Below, piece by piece: positions 34,737-44,111 of a stretch of DNA of 64,000 nt. The translations under genes and the position numbers were made by a program. The DNA is from Rhodanobacter glycinis (GTDB taxonomy: Bacteria; Pseudomonadota; Gammaproteobacteria; Xanthomonadales; Rhodanobacteraceae): assembly GCF_006438785.1 (NCBI RefSeq), contig NZ_RCZB01000002.1, positions 434,001-498,000 on the forward strand. The letters run 5' to 3'. How positions within the stretch are numbered: the first letter of the stretch is position 1; each line of letters begins with the position of its first letter. The notes under the pieces were generated by a model. It ran no database searches. It had not been told where the DNA came from and was given only the letters and a program-made list of their open reading frames with translations.

Positions 34737-36983
34737 TTACAGCGCCGTTCGGGTCAGCCTTGCCTTGCCGCCGGCATCGCGATCGATGCGGATGTCGTAG
34801 CGCTTGCCGCGGAACGTGATGCGCTTGAGCGTCAGCGATTTCCATCCCGGCGGCAGCACCGGCGCATACGCTTCGGCCAGGCCGTCGTCCTCGATGCGCA
34901 GGCCGCTGAGGCCGTAGACGAAGCTCTGCACGAAGCCGGCCGAAGTCGCGAGGAGGTAGCCCGCGTTGTTGGCGACGGTTTCCGTGCGCACGTTGAACGG
35001 CGGTTTCAGGAAGCCGACCAGGTTGCGCTGGATCCACTCGCCCGCAGCCTTGCTGTCGCCCAGCTCGGCCGCGCCGACGGCTAGCATCACCATCATCATT
35101 TCGTTGGGATCGTCGCCATGCACTTTCAGTTCGTGCAGCTGGAACGCGAAGTCGTTGTGGCGCACCTGCGGCGACATCGGCAGGTCGAGGTTCGGGTACA
35201 TCAGCCACGCCAGCGACGAGCCCATCCAGGTGATCTTGTCGTGCGGCACCGAGGCGTCGAAGTCGAGATGGCGCTGGTTCTTCCCGTCGAACGGGATGTA
35301 CATCTTCGCGGCGATCGTGGCCCATTGCGGATCGGGCGTGGCGCCGACGAGCTTCGCCGCCTTGATCGCGATCTGCAGCGACTTGCGCGCGGCGGCATTG
35401 GTGAACGAGTCGTTCGGTACATCGTCATAGGCCTCGTCGGGCGAGGTGACGTGCTCGATCTCGTAGCGGTCCTGCGTCTTGTTGTAGGTGATCCGGCTGA
35501 CCCAGAACTGCGCGATCTCGCGGATCACCGGCCAGCCATGCTGCTTCAGCCAGGTGTCGTCGCCGCTGGCCAGGTAGTACTGCCATTGCGCGATCGCGAT
35601 GTCGGCGTTGACGTGGATCTCGCGGAACACGCCATAGGCGAAGTGCGGCGTGAAGTCGACGCCGGTTTCCGGATCGGCTTCCCACGGGTACATCGTGCCT
35701 TTCACGCCGTACTGCTGCGCACGATCGCGCGCCGGCTGCATGGTGCGGGCGCGGAACATCACGATCGGTTTGGCGCGTTCCGGGTGCAGCAGGAGCAGGG
35801 CGGGGAACACCCATGAATCGCTGTCCCAGAACGCGTGGCCGGCGTAGCCCGGAGTCAGCGCGCAGGCGCCCATCGGCCACGCCGTGCCCACGGTGGAGTT
35901 GGACAGCAGGTAGTACAGGTCCGAATGCACGGCGCGCTGCACGTCCGCATCGCCGTCGACCACGATGTCGGACTTCCACAGCTCGTGCCAGGCGGCCTGG
36001 TGTTCGGCGAGCAACGCGGCGAAGCCCTTGTTGCGCGCGGCGTCGGCCAGCGCCACGTCTTGGCGGGCATCGCCGCCCCAGTTTTGCCGGGACGCGGCGA
36101 GGTACTTGGTGAAGGTATACGTCTTGCCTTTCTGCACCTTGACCGTGAGGTTCAGCGACAGCTTGTGCGGGCCTTTTTCCAACTTCGCGCTTTCGATCGC
36201 GAGGCCCGGCGGCAGCCCGATCGCCGCAGCCTCGGCCATCGCAAGGCCGTGTTCGGCGCGGCCGTCCAGCCACAGCGTCAGTTCCTTGGTGTCGCCGTCG
36301 CTGGCGAGTACGCGGGTGTAACCGGGGTACCACACGGCGGCGCGGTCGGGCGTCGGTACAGGCTTGTTGTCCAGCGTCTGGCCGCTGGCGATCACCGCGG
36401 CGATCATCTCGTCGCCGGTCATCGTAGCGATCGGAAAACGTGGCTCATGCTCCGACCACAGCCGGATCGGAAAGGTCAGCTGCACGCTGCCATCGAATTG
36501 CGGCGTGATGGAAAGCTGCGTCGCCGCCAGATGAGTCGATGCCTGGCTCACAAACGTCGTGACTTTCACGTCGGTCGACTTGTTGGCGTAATCGAAGCGG
36601 TAGCTGGTGCTGAGCGTGCCGTCGTGCATGTCCAGTATCTGCGCGTAGTCGGCGAAGATCTTCTTGTCGATGCGGGTCGAATTGAGCCAGCCGCCGCCGG
36701 GGTTGTAGTCGATCTCGCTCCAGCCGGGGATCGCGGCAGGCCGCGCGATGTCGCCGGGCTTGTAATCCATGAACGCGACCATGTACGCACGGTTGCCCTC
36801 GGTGCCGCGCACCGAGGTCATCGTGGAGAAATAGCCGTTGGCCAGGTAGCTGGGGAAATACGTGCCGAAATTTTCCGCCGAGCCGGTGAGCAGGAAGCTC
36901 GCCTCGGTGGCGGCGTGCGCCGGCAGGACGAGCGTGGTGGCGACCAGGAACAGGGCGGCGAGGCGGGGGCTGCAAAATTTCAT
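34737..36983 (-). CDS. Exported GH65 alpha-glucosidase-type hydrolase (copy 2)
   Basis: A 748-residue paralogue of the next gene with the same architecture: signal peptide LAALFLVATTLVLPAHA, beta-sandwich, helical barrel with YAGHAFWDSDSWVFPALLLL, IHVNADIAIAQWQYYLASGD and the acid region HVTSPDEAYDDVPND. The PDE form here is closer to the GH65 consensus than copy 1, which has VDE. C-terminal blocks such as GWKSLTLKRITFRGKRYDI match copy 1. A tandem pair of exported hydrolases beside a trehalase and a phosphorylase suggests several alpha-glucosyl disaccharides are handled. It is 42 bases or more downstream of the MFS gene. Confidence 0.87.
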   Translation of the reverse strand: MKFCSPRLAALFLVATTLVLPAHAATEASFLLTGSAENFGTYFPSYLANGYFSTMTSVRGTEGNRAYMVAFMDYKPGDIARPAAIPGWSEIDYNPGGGWLNSTRIDKKIFADYAQILDMHDGTLSTSYRFDYANKSTDVKVTTFVSQASTHLAATQLSITPQFDGSVQLTFPIRLWSEHEPRFPIATMTGDEMIAAVIASGQTLDNKPVPTPDRAAVWYPGYTRVLASDGDTKELTLWLDGRAEHGLAMAEAAAIGLPPGLAIESAKLEKGPHKLSLNLTVKVQKGKTYTFTKYLAASRQNWGGDARQDVALADAARNKGFAALLAEHQAAWHELWKSDIVVDGDADVQRAVHSDLYYLLSNSTVGTAWPMGACALTPGYAGHAFWDSDSWVFPALLLLHPERAKPIVMFRARTMQPARDRAQQYGVKGTMYPWEADPETGVDFTPHFAYGVFREIHVNADIAIAQWQYYLASGDDTWLKQHGWPVIREIAQFWVSRITYNKTQDRYEIEHVTSPDEAYDDVPNDSFTNAAARKSLQIAIKAAKLVGATPDPQWATIAAKMYIPFDGKNQRHLDFDASVPHDKITWMGSSLAWLMYPNLDLPMSPQVRHNDFAFQLHELKVHGDDPNEMMMVMLAVGAAELGDSKAAGEWIQRNLVGFLKPPFNVRTETVANNAGYLLATSAGFVQSFVYGLSGLRIEDDGLAEAYAPVLPPGWKSLTLKRITFRGKRYDIRIDRDAGGKARLTRTAL

Positions 36984-37025
36984 GGTTGCTCCAGATGAGA
37001 CGTGCTTCGAGCCATGGCCAGCGGG

Positions 37026-38285
37026 CTATTTCGCAGCAAGCCAGGTAGCCGTCGAGGCTGCGCGATCGGTTTCGCGCTTGAACAGGAACAGCGTGACCAG
37101 GATCAGCGTCATCGGCACCAGCGAGAAATAGAACGCGTGTATGCCGTCGAAGCTGGCGAATACCCTGGCCGTGATGTACGAACCCAGCGTGCCGCCGAGC
37201 GCGGAGAACACCACGATCAGTCCGGTCATCGCCGCATGCATCGGCTTGGGCAGCGAGCTGAGCGCCACCGAGTTGATTACCGGGTAGATCGGTGCCATCA
37301 GCAGGCCGAGCAGCGGGATCAGGTAGGCGGCGACCGGTGCGTTGAACCAGCCAACGTCGGGCCGCGCCACCACGCCGCGCGCCAGCGGCAGCACCACAAG
37401 TACCAGCACGCCCATGCCGAGCACACACACGTTGAGCAACACATGCCAACGCACCCGCTTGAGCACGAAGCCGGCGCCGATGCGGCCCAGCGCGGTCATC
37501 CCGGCGAGGATGCTGGCGAACTGAATGCTCATCGCGTTCGGCAGCTTCAGGATTTCGTTGTTGAAGGTGGGTAGCCAGGTGCCGAAACTCTGCTCGATCA
37601 GCACGTACAGGAACGCCGAGGCGAGGAACACGTAGACCAGCGGGCGCACGAACAGGCGCAGCATCTCCATGATCGCGGCGGCGAATGAATTGTTGTGTCC
37701 CTGCGCATGCGCGGCGCTCTCGTCCAGCCGGCTGCTGGCCAGCAGCACGATCACCAGCGCACAGGCGCCGGCGAGCAGCCAGTACACGTTGAACCATACC
37801 GGGTTGCCCGGGTTCGCCGGGTCGACGTACGCGCTGAAGACCCAGTTGCCGGCGAGCACGCCGACCATGAACAGGCCTTCGATGGTGTTGGTCAGCCGCG
37901 AGTGCGCGGTCTTGTCGGCGGTGAGCAGGCCGATCGAGGAATACACGCCGACCTTGGCCAGCGCGAACGAGAAGCCCACGCAGGCAAACAGCAGCCGCGT
38001 GGTCAGGAAGGTGGGGTAGAGCGGCATCAGCACGCAGGCTCCGCCAACGATGGCCAGCGCCAGCATCATCGAGCGCCGGTAGCCGAAAAGCGGCAGGAAC
38101 GAGGCGACCAGGAACGAGGTGAACGCGATGGTGAGATCCTTGTAGCGCTCCAGCGCACTGGCCTCGGGTTTGTCGATGCCGAAGGTAGCGATCGACTGCA
38201 GGATCACCGTGCCGACGCTGTTGAGCAGGATCGCGAAGATCATGTAGATCAGCGCCAGCGCGACGATCATGCGGATTCGGTTCAC
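37026..38285 (-). CDS. MFS sugar transporter of the glucoside island
   Basis: Inner-membrane major facilitator with about 12 helices (IVALALIYMIFAILLNSVGT, then YRRSMMLALAIVGGACVLMP, and GLLMAPIYPVINSVALSSLP). The longest frame starts at ATG 38339, but that ATG sits in the loop of a 15-bp hairpin followed by TATTTT, a likely terminator for the gene upstream. GTG 38285 follows a GAGGTGG site and gives a natural N-terminus (AVNRIRMIVALALI), about 419 residues, so I prefer it. It probably imports glucose or disaccharides released in the periplasm. Confidence 0.82.
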   Translation of the reverse strand: MNRIRMIVALALIYMIFAILLNSVGTVILQSIATFGIDKPEASALERYKDLTIAFTSFLVASFLPLFGYRRSMMLALAIVGGACVLMPLYPTFLTTRLLFACVGFSFALAKVGVYSSIGLLTADKTAHSRLTNTIEGLFMVGVLAGNWVFSAYVDPANPGNPVWFNVYWLLAGACALVIVLLASSRLDESAAHAQGHNNSFAAAIMEMLRLFVRPLVYVFLASAFLYVLIEQSFGTWLPTFNNEILKLPNAMSIQFASILAGMTALGRIGAGFVLKRVRWHVLLNVCVLGMGVLVLVVLPLARGVVARPDVGWFNAPVAAYLIPLLGLLMAPIYPVINSVALSSLPKPMHAAMTGLIVVFSALGGTLGSYITARVFASFDGIHAFYFSLVPMTLILVTLFLFKRETDRAASTATWLAAK

Positions 38286-38312
38286 GGCCACCTCGACGAA
38301 GTCACGGTGTTT

Positions 38313-38361
38313 CGAAAATAGCGTGGTCCGGATCGTCATGAGGGTTCGATCCGGACCACGC
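38313..38361 (-). terminator. Hairpin with U-rich tail between TonB receptor and MFS genes
   Basis: Arms 38347-38361 and 38321-38335 are perfectly complementary over 15 bases with an 11-base loop. On the transcribed strand the stem is followed by TATTTTCG, as in an intrinsic terminator. The loop contains the most upstream possible ATG of the MFS frame (38339-38337). It may partly terminate transcription after the receptor gene and so set the receptor to hydrolase ratio. Confidence 0.7.
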
Positions 38362-38381
38362 GCGCTTCAACAACTTCCGAC

Positions 38382-40937
38382 TCAGAACAGGTATTTCACC
38401 TCGAAGTTGACCTCACGGCCTTCCAGTGGCCGGGCGAGGATCACGCCGCCGGCAGCGGCCGTGCCGAAGATGCGTGAATTGCTCTCGGTCAGGCCCAGCT
38501 CGTTGGTGATGTTGGTGCCTTGCAGGCGCAGCTGCCAGTTCTTTTCGACGTTGGCGATCACGCCGAAGTCCCATGTCTTGTAAGTGCCAAGCTGCTGCAG
38601 GCCCGACTGATCCTGCGTATGCGGCCCGACATGCGTATAGGTCACGAACGCGGTTACATCACCCCACGAAAAGGGAATCCTGTAGCTCGGCGTGAATGCG
38701 TAATGGACCTTTGGCTGGCGCTGCAACTGCACGCCATTGATGAACTGGCAGCCGCTGACGCCGGTCACCACGTTGGTGAACTTGAAGCAGGAGTTGTTGT
38801 GCGAGTAATGGCCATCGAGATAATTGGCCACCAGCATCAGCTTCAGGTTCTCGATCGGGGTGATCGCACCGGCCAGGTTGATGCCCTTGGAATCGGAGCC
38901 GTACAGCGCCGGAGCTCCCACCGGCGTGCCGGCCCCGTCCGTGGGTTGGAAAGACAGTCCGTTGAACTGCTTGTGGTAGATGCTGATGTCGGCGTAGATC
39001 AGATCCGACTGGTATTTGAAGCCGCCCTCGATGTTCTGGATCTTCTGCACCGGCGCGGTGTTGCCGGTGGTGGCGCCGCGGATGCCGTTGTCGAAGTCGG
39101 CGAAATGCACGCCCTTGTTGGCACGCACGTACACGCTCATGTTGTCGGCCAGCTCGTAGTTGGCGCCGATGGTCCACGAGGTGTGGGTCTTGTTGTAGTT
39201 GGTGTTGGCGAAAGTGCCGTTACACACCGGTACCGAGTTGTTGTAGAGCGTGTTCGGATCACCGTCCAGATCGACGTTGGTGAGATTGCACACGTTGTTG
39301 GTCGCGTCCTGGTTCTCGAGACGCGCCGAGGCATCGAACAACCAGGGGCCTACGCGCCACGAATCGGACAGATAGAACGCCTTGTTGGTGGCCTTGCCGT
39401 GCTGGGCGATGTTGAAGCCGCCGTTGTCGAGGAAGCCCTGGTTGTCGGTCAGCTGCTTGATGGTGCCGGCGTCGTTGTAACTCACCATGATGGGACGCGC
39501 GTTGGGCGTATTCGTCATCAGCATCTGGTTGCCGAGCGCCCACTTGTCGTCCATCGTGTAGTGCGCCAGGTACACGCCCGCCGTCAGCGTGTTGCCCTCG
39601 AAGATCTCCTTGCTGAGGCGGAAGTCGTTGTTGATGTTCTTCAGGTGTTTGTGGATGTACCACCAGCCCTGATGGATCACGCTCTGGTTCGGGTCGACCG
39701 CGCCGCCGCCACCCGGGCCGGCGTAAGTTGCCGTCGCCGAACCGGCCGGTAGCCCGAAACCACCCTGGCTGGTCGGGGTGTTGTACAGCTCGTCGTTCAA
39801 GGTTGCCGGATTCGAGCCGGAGAACAGCGCGTTGGTGTCGACATCGCCGGCATCGATGAGGAACTTGTCGCTGATCGTCCAGCCGCTGCCGAGGTCGTAA
39901 TCGAAGTTGCCGCCAAAGAAGTTCATCTTCGCGCCGCGGCCGTTGGCGAGGTCGGCGTTGGTGCCGCCGCCCGGATAGCCGGCGAGATGGACGTGCTGGA
40001 TGTACTTGCTGTTGTAGGTGTCCGTGAGCGGGTCGAAACCCGGGTACGCGCTGAATTGATCGGTGCCGTTCTGGATCAGCGGGATCGGCGTGATGAACTG
40101 GTTCTTGTCGTTGAGTGCGCGGGCGTAGAACATCATGGTGCCGCGATCCGAATCATGGGTCAGCGTGGCGGTGAACTGGCCACCCTTGTCGGCCGCGAAC
40201 TGCGGGTCGCGCACGCCGTCCGAATCGCGATAGAAGCCGCCCACGCTGCCGTACCAGTTCGCGGCGATCGGAAAGCCGTAGAAGCCGTCGACGCGCTTCA
40301 GGTTTTCCGAGCCGTAGGTGACACCGATGCTGCCCGAGGGAACCTCGGTGCCCTGCTTGAGGATGAAGTTCTCGCTGGCGCCGATCTGGCCGTCGGCGAA
40401 CACCACCGACGGGCCGCCCTGGATGATCTCGACGCGGTCGACCGTGTCATCGATGCGGAAGATCGAGGTCTGCTCGAAGAACGACAATGTCGGCATGCCG
40501 TATAGCGGCGAGCCCATCATCTGCACGGTGTTGAATGGCGCGTCACCGCCGCCCGGGAAGCCGGCGATCTCGATGTTGGCGCCGGTCTGGCCGCCGGTCG
40601 ATTCGGGCCACAGGCCGGGGGCGATCTTCAGCAGGTCGGCGGTACTTTTCGGATTGGCCATCTTGATCTGTTCGGCCGTCGCCGTAGTGAGCGTGTAGCT
40701 GGCGTCGATCTTTTTCACGCCGGTGGCCGAACCGGTCACCACCACCTGCTGCAGGGTCGTGGTGGTCTTGGCCTCGGCCGCTTTTTGCTGCGGAGTTTTG
40801 CGGGCGCCCGTCGGCGCGGTTGTCGTCGAGGTGTCTTGCGCTTGCGTGCTGTCCTGCGCCATGGCCGTCGCGGACATGAGAATGCCCGTTATGGCCGCCG
40901 ACAGCATCAATCGGGTCATTTGCTTGTTGTTGCCCAT
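38382..40937 (-). CDS. TonB-dependent outer-membrane receptor (glucoside island)
   Basis: An 851-residue TonB-dependent transporter. The signal peptide (about 1-28) ends SATAMA. A Gln/Thr-rich segment precedes the TonB-box region TLQQVVVTGSATG. The plug (about 60-190) contains STADLLKIAPGLWPE and VDRVEIIQGGPSVVFADGQI. The barrel ends in an aromatic strand, EVNFEVKYLF. GGGGAGGA lies six bases before the ATG. It follows the fused GH65/phosphoglucomutase gene after 53 bases, so it is the probable outer-membrane importer of the island's oligosaccharide. It is unlikely to carry a siderophore in this context, but ligand identity is inference. Confidence 0.92.
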   Translation of the reverse strand: MGNNKQMTRLMLSAAITGILMSATAMAQDSTQAQDTSTTTAPTGARKTPQQKAAEAKTTTTLQQVVVTGSATGVKKIDASYTLTTATAEQIKMANPKSTADLLKIAPGLWPESTGGQTGANIEIAGFPGGGDAPFNTVQMMGSPLYGMPTLSFFEQTSIFRIDDTVDRVEIIQGGPSVVFADGQIGASENFILKQGTEVPSGSIGVTYGSENLKRVDGFYGFPIAANWYGSVGGFYRDSDGVRDPQFAADKGGQFTATLTHDSDRGTMMFYARALNDKNQFITPIPLIQNGTDQFSAYPGFDPLTDTYNSKYIQHVHLAGYPGGGTNADLANGRGAKMNFFGGNFDYDLGSGWTISDKFLIDAGDVDTNALFSGSNPATLNDELYNTPTSQGGFGLPAGSATATYAGPGGGGAVDPNQSVIHQGWWYIHKHLKNINNDFRLSKEIFEGNTLTAGVYLAHYTMDDKWALGNQMLMTNTPNARPIMVSYNDAGTIKQLTDNQGFLDNGGFNIAQHGKATNKAFYLSDSWRVGPWLFDASARLENQDATNNVCNLTNVDLDGDPNTLYNNSVPVCNGTFANTNYNKTHTSWTIGANYELADNMSVYVRANKGVHFADFDNGIRGATTGNTAPVQKIQNIEGGFKYQSDLIYADISIYHKQFNGLSFQPTDGAGTPVGAPALYGSDSKGINLAGAITPIENLKLMLVANYLDGHYSHNNSCFKFTNVVTGVSGCQFINGVQLQRQPKVHYAFTPSYRIPFSWGDVTAFVTYTHVGPHTQDQSGLQQLGTYKTWDFGVIANVEKNWQLRLQGTNITNELGLTESNSRIFGTAAAGGVILARPLEGREVNFEVKYLF

Positions 40938-40990
40938 TTCACGTCCTCCCCATCAGTTTCAGTTTTGGTCGCGGCATCTCAATCGATATG

Positions 40991-43900
40991 TCAGCGCCAG
41001 TTCGTCGTTCGGATTGTTGTAAGAGTGCCAATGTCGAATGCTGCAATGCTTGGTAACACCAGGTCTGCCTCGGCCAATGCTCGTGCCTGACCGATTCCCA
41101 CCGCCGCCATCCCCGCGGCGCGAATGCTGGCGATGCCAGCCGCGGCGTCTTCGACGCCAATACACTCGTCCGGCGCCACGCCAAGGGCGCTTGCCGCGGC
41201 GAGGAAGATTTCCGGGTCGGGTTTGGAGCGGCTGATCCGGTTGGCGTCGACGACGACGTCGAACAGGTCGGCGATGCCCAGTCGCTGCAGCAGCAAGCCG
41301 GCGTTGCGGCTGGCCGAGGCCAGCGCGACCTTGAGCCCGGCCCGCCGCACCGATTCGATCGCCTCGCGCGCACCGGGCAGCAGATCCTGCGGCCCGAAAT
41401 GCTCGATCTGTTCGCGGTAGTAATCGTTCTTGCGCGCGGCCAGCTCCTGCTTCTCTACTTCCGTATAAGAGCGCGGCGCGGCCTGCAGCAGGATCTCCAG
41501 CGAGCCGCGCCGGTCGACGCCCTTCATGCGCTCACCGGTGGCGTCGTCGAACGGCACGTCGATGTCGTCGGCCAGTTTTTTCCAGGCCGCGTGATGCACC
41601 ACGGCGGTGTCGGCGATCACGCCGTCCAGGTCGAAGATCACCGCCTTCAACGGCGGCAGGGGATCGACAAAGCCTACGCACGGCAAGCGCAATGGCTGAC
41701 CGGCATGCAGACGTTGCGGCAGGCCGTCGTGCAGGAAGGTGAGGGCGTTGCCGTCGGTCAGTGTGTACAGCACGCCGTCACCATCGACTTCAATGCGCAG
41801 GTGCGCATCGCGCCAGCGCATGCCGAAGCGGTAGCTTTGCCATGCCGCCGGCAACTTTGGCGCCAGCGACGGCATGCCGTCGTGCACGCGCAGGCTGCCG
41901 TAGCCCCAGGTCAGGGCAAGCCAGCTGCCGGCCATCGCCGCCATGTGCAGACCGTGCGCCGCGTTGCCGTGCAGGTCGTCCAGGTCGACGCGCAAGGTGT
42001 CGAGGAAATAGCGATGGGCCTTGTCGGCATGGCCCACTTCGGCGGCGATCACCGCGAAGGTGGATGCCGACAGGGTGGAGTCGTGGACGGTGACGCCCTC
42101 GTAGTAATCGAGGTTGCGGCGCTTGGCGGCGACCTCGACCTGCTCGCCCGCCAGCATCAGGGCAAGCAACGTATCGGCCTGTTTGCATACCTGGTGGCGG
42201 TAGATGCTCAGCGGGTGCATGCGCAACAGCAGCGGCCGTTTGCCCGGCGTGGTGGCGAGTTCGGGCGGCAGCCGTGGTTTGTCGAGGAAGCCGTCGTCCT
42301 GCGGAAAAATGCCGAGTGCGGCATCGACCGGCAGGTGCATCGCCTGGGCCGCAGTCAGCCATCGCGCCGGCTCGTCTGCCTGCAGGTCGATGCGCGCGGC
42401 CAGGGCAGCGTACCCGGCCGGATGCGTCATCGCCATCCATTCGGCGACGGCGGCTGCATCGCGCAGGTGCCGTTGCGCCATCCGGTTGGTGTAGTGGTTA
42501 TTGTCGACCAGGGCGGAGTATTCGTCCGGGCCGGTGACCTCGTGGATGCAGAACGCACCGCCTCGGCGCGGGTTGAAGCAGCCGATCTCGAGCCAGATGC
42601 GCGCAGTCTCGATGATCATCTCGGCGCCGCACTCGAGCAGGAACGCGTCATCGCCGCTGGCATCGACGTAGAGGCGCACCGCCCATGCCACGGCGGCATT
42701 GATGTGGTACTGCGCCGAGCCGCTGGGGAAGTAGGCGGAACATTCGTCGCCGCTGATCGTGCGCCACGCGTACAGGGCGCCGCGCGTGTGATCGAGTTCG
42801 CGCGCGTGCCGGCGCGCGTTGTCCAGCGTGCGGTGGCGATACGTCAGCATGGCGCGCGCCAGGGCCGGCGCCAGCGTGGCGAGCACTGGCAGCATGAATA
42901 CTTCGGCGTCCCAGAAGTAGTGGCCTTCGTAGCCCTCGCCGGTAAGGCCTTTGGCGGCGATGGTGCTGTGGCCGTCGCGACCGCTCGACTGGAACACATG
43001 GAACAGGTTGAGGCGTAGCGCCTGTTCGGTCGCCGGGGAGCCCACGATGGCCAGATCGGCTTGCGCCCAGAATCCGGACAGCACCTGCGCCTGTTGTTCG
43101 AGCAGCGTCGGATAGCCGAGCGTGATCGCCGAAGTCAGCGAGGCCTCGGCCCGCGCCAGCAAGGCCTCGGCAGAATCGGCGGCAAGCGGTGCGGTAAAGG
43201 CATAGGCGACATATTTGTCCAGCGTGACCATCTGGCCCGGTGCGAGCGTGCCGGTGTAAGCCTGCATCACGCCATGCGGCGTATGGCCGGCATCGCTGAG
43301 GGTCAGTTCGCCGGCGTGCTGGTGACGCTGTGCGCAGACTAGCCGGATGCCGCTGTGGGTGGTCCGCTGGCCGACCCAGGCCAGCGCTTCCCCTGCGTGG
43401 GCGTCGAAGGTGTTCAGGCCGCCTTCGACGCGGCTGCCGATGCGCGGGTCGAAGCCCTGCGCGGCGGCCTCGCGTGCGGTGCTGATCGACGATTCCAGCG
43501 TGATCGGGCCGCTGTAGTCGAGCGAACGCACGCGGTAATGGATTGCCAGCAGCCCGGCATCCTTGAAGCTGACGATGCGCTCGGCCTCGATCTCCAGCGT
43601 GGCACCTTGCGGCGAGCGCCAGCGCAACCGGCGGCGGTAACAGCCACGGCGCAGGTCGAGCGAGCGCTCGAACTGCAGCCATTCACCCTGTTCGAGCTGT
43701 GCCGGCGCATCGCCGAGGCGCAGCCGGATGTGCGTGGCATCGGCGACCGGGATGCGTGTGTCGGTATGGCTGGCGAACCCGGGGAAGCGCTCGTGGTACT
43801 CGATCGGGGTGCGTTCCCACACCCCGGACAGCAAGGTCGCCTGGCTGGCGCTGTCGGCTTCCTCCAGGTTGCCGCGCACGCCGAGCGTGCCATTGGCGAG

Positions 43901-44035
43901 TGCGAACAGGCTTTCGTCCTGCGCGAAGCCGGCCGGGTCGGTGCCGTGGCGGACCAGCAGCCAGGGATCGATGACCACCCGCCCGCTGGATTCCGTTGCG
44001 TCGGGATTCACCGCTGCCGTTGTTTCGTGATCCAC
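40991..44035 (-). CDS. Fused GH65 disaccharide phosphorylase / beta-phosphoglucomutase
   Basis: Bifunctional cytoplasmic enzyme of about 1014 residues. Residues 1 to about 780 are a GH65 phosphorylase (GYEGHYFWDAEVFMLPVLA; catalytic acid Glu505 in HEVTGPDEYSALVDN; phosphate-site region YYEGVTVHDSTLS), which should cleave a disaccharide with phosphate to beta-glucose-1-phosphate plus a sugar. Residues from about 793 are a HAD mutase (VIFDLDGVIADTA, SRSKPDPEIFL, GVEDAAAGI) that converts this product to glucose-6-phosphate. GTG 44035 is chosen because GGGGG lies seven bases upstream; ATG 44110 would begin beside the operator. Maltose, trehalose, nigerose and kojibiose are all possible substrates. 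Confidence 0.9.
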   Translation of the reverse strand: MDHETTAAVNPDATESSGRVVIDPWLLVRHGTDPAGFAQDESLFALANGTLGVRGNLEEADSASQATLLSGVWERTPIEYHERFPGFASHTDTRIPVADATHIRLRLGDAPAQLEQGEWLQFERSLDLRRGCYRRRLRWRSPQGATLEIEAERIVSFKDAGLLAIHYRVRSLDYSGPITLESSISTAREAAAQGFDPRIGSRVEGGLNTFDAHAGEALAWVGQRTTHSGIRLVCAQRHQHAGELTLSDAGHTPHGVMQAYTGTLAPGQMVTLDKYVAYAFTAPLAADSAEALLARAEASLTSAITLGYPTLLEQQAQVLSGFWAQADLAIVGSPATEQALRLNLFHVFQSSGRDGHSTIAAKGLTGEGYEGHYFWDAEVFMLPVLATLAPALARAMLTYRHRTLDNARRHARELDHTRGALYAWRTISGDECSAYFPSGSAQYHINAAVAWAVRLYVDASGDDAFLLECGAEMIIETARIWLEIGCFNPRRGGAFCIHEVTGPDEYSALVDNNHYTNRMAQRHLRDAAAVAEWMAMTHPAGYAALAARIDLQADEPARWLTAAQAMHLPVDAALGIFPQDDGFLDKPRLPPELATTPGKRPLLLRMHPLSIYRHQVCKQADTLLALMLAGEQVEVAAKRRNLDYYEGVTVHDSTLSASTFAVIAAEVGHADKAHRYFLDTLRVDLDDLHGNAAHGLHMAAMAGSWLALTWGYGSLRVHDGMPSLAPKLPAAWQSYRFGMRWRDAHLRIEVDGDGVLYTLTDGNALTFLHDGLPQRLHAGQPLRLPCVGFVDPLPPLKAVIFDLDGVIADTAVVHHAAWKKLADDIDVPFDDATGERMKGVDRRGSLEILLQAAPRSYTEVEKQELAARKNDYYREQIEHFGPQDLLPGAREAIESVRRAGLKVALASASRNAGLLLQRLGIADLFDVVVDANRISRSKPDPEIFLAAASALGVAPDECIGVEDAAAGIASIRAAGMAAVGIGQARALAEADLVLPSIAAFDIGTLTTIRTTNWR

Positions 44036-44111
44036 GATAAATCCCCCGTCTCCCCGCTCGGTGTTGGCCAGGTCATGCCGCGAAGTCGCGTTTGGCGCGC
44101 AGCTTGGCATT

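Noticed and set aside
32340-35084. 914-codon plus-strand frame opposite the GH65 genes
   Set aside because: It spans a gene boundary on the other strand, has a repetitive Arg/Gly/Gln composition and no recognisable domain.
42991-44110. ATG 44110 as start of the fused GH65/phosphoglucomutase gene
   Set aside because: It lies two bases from the 34-bp operator palindrome, lacks a ribosome site and adds a non-conserved N-terminus. GTG 44035 has GGGGG upstream.
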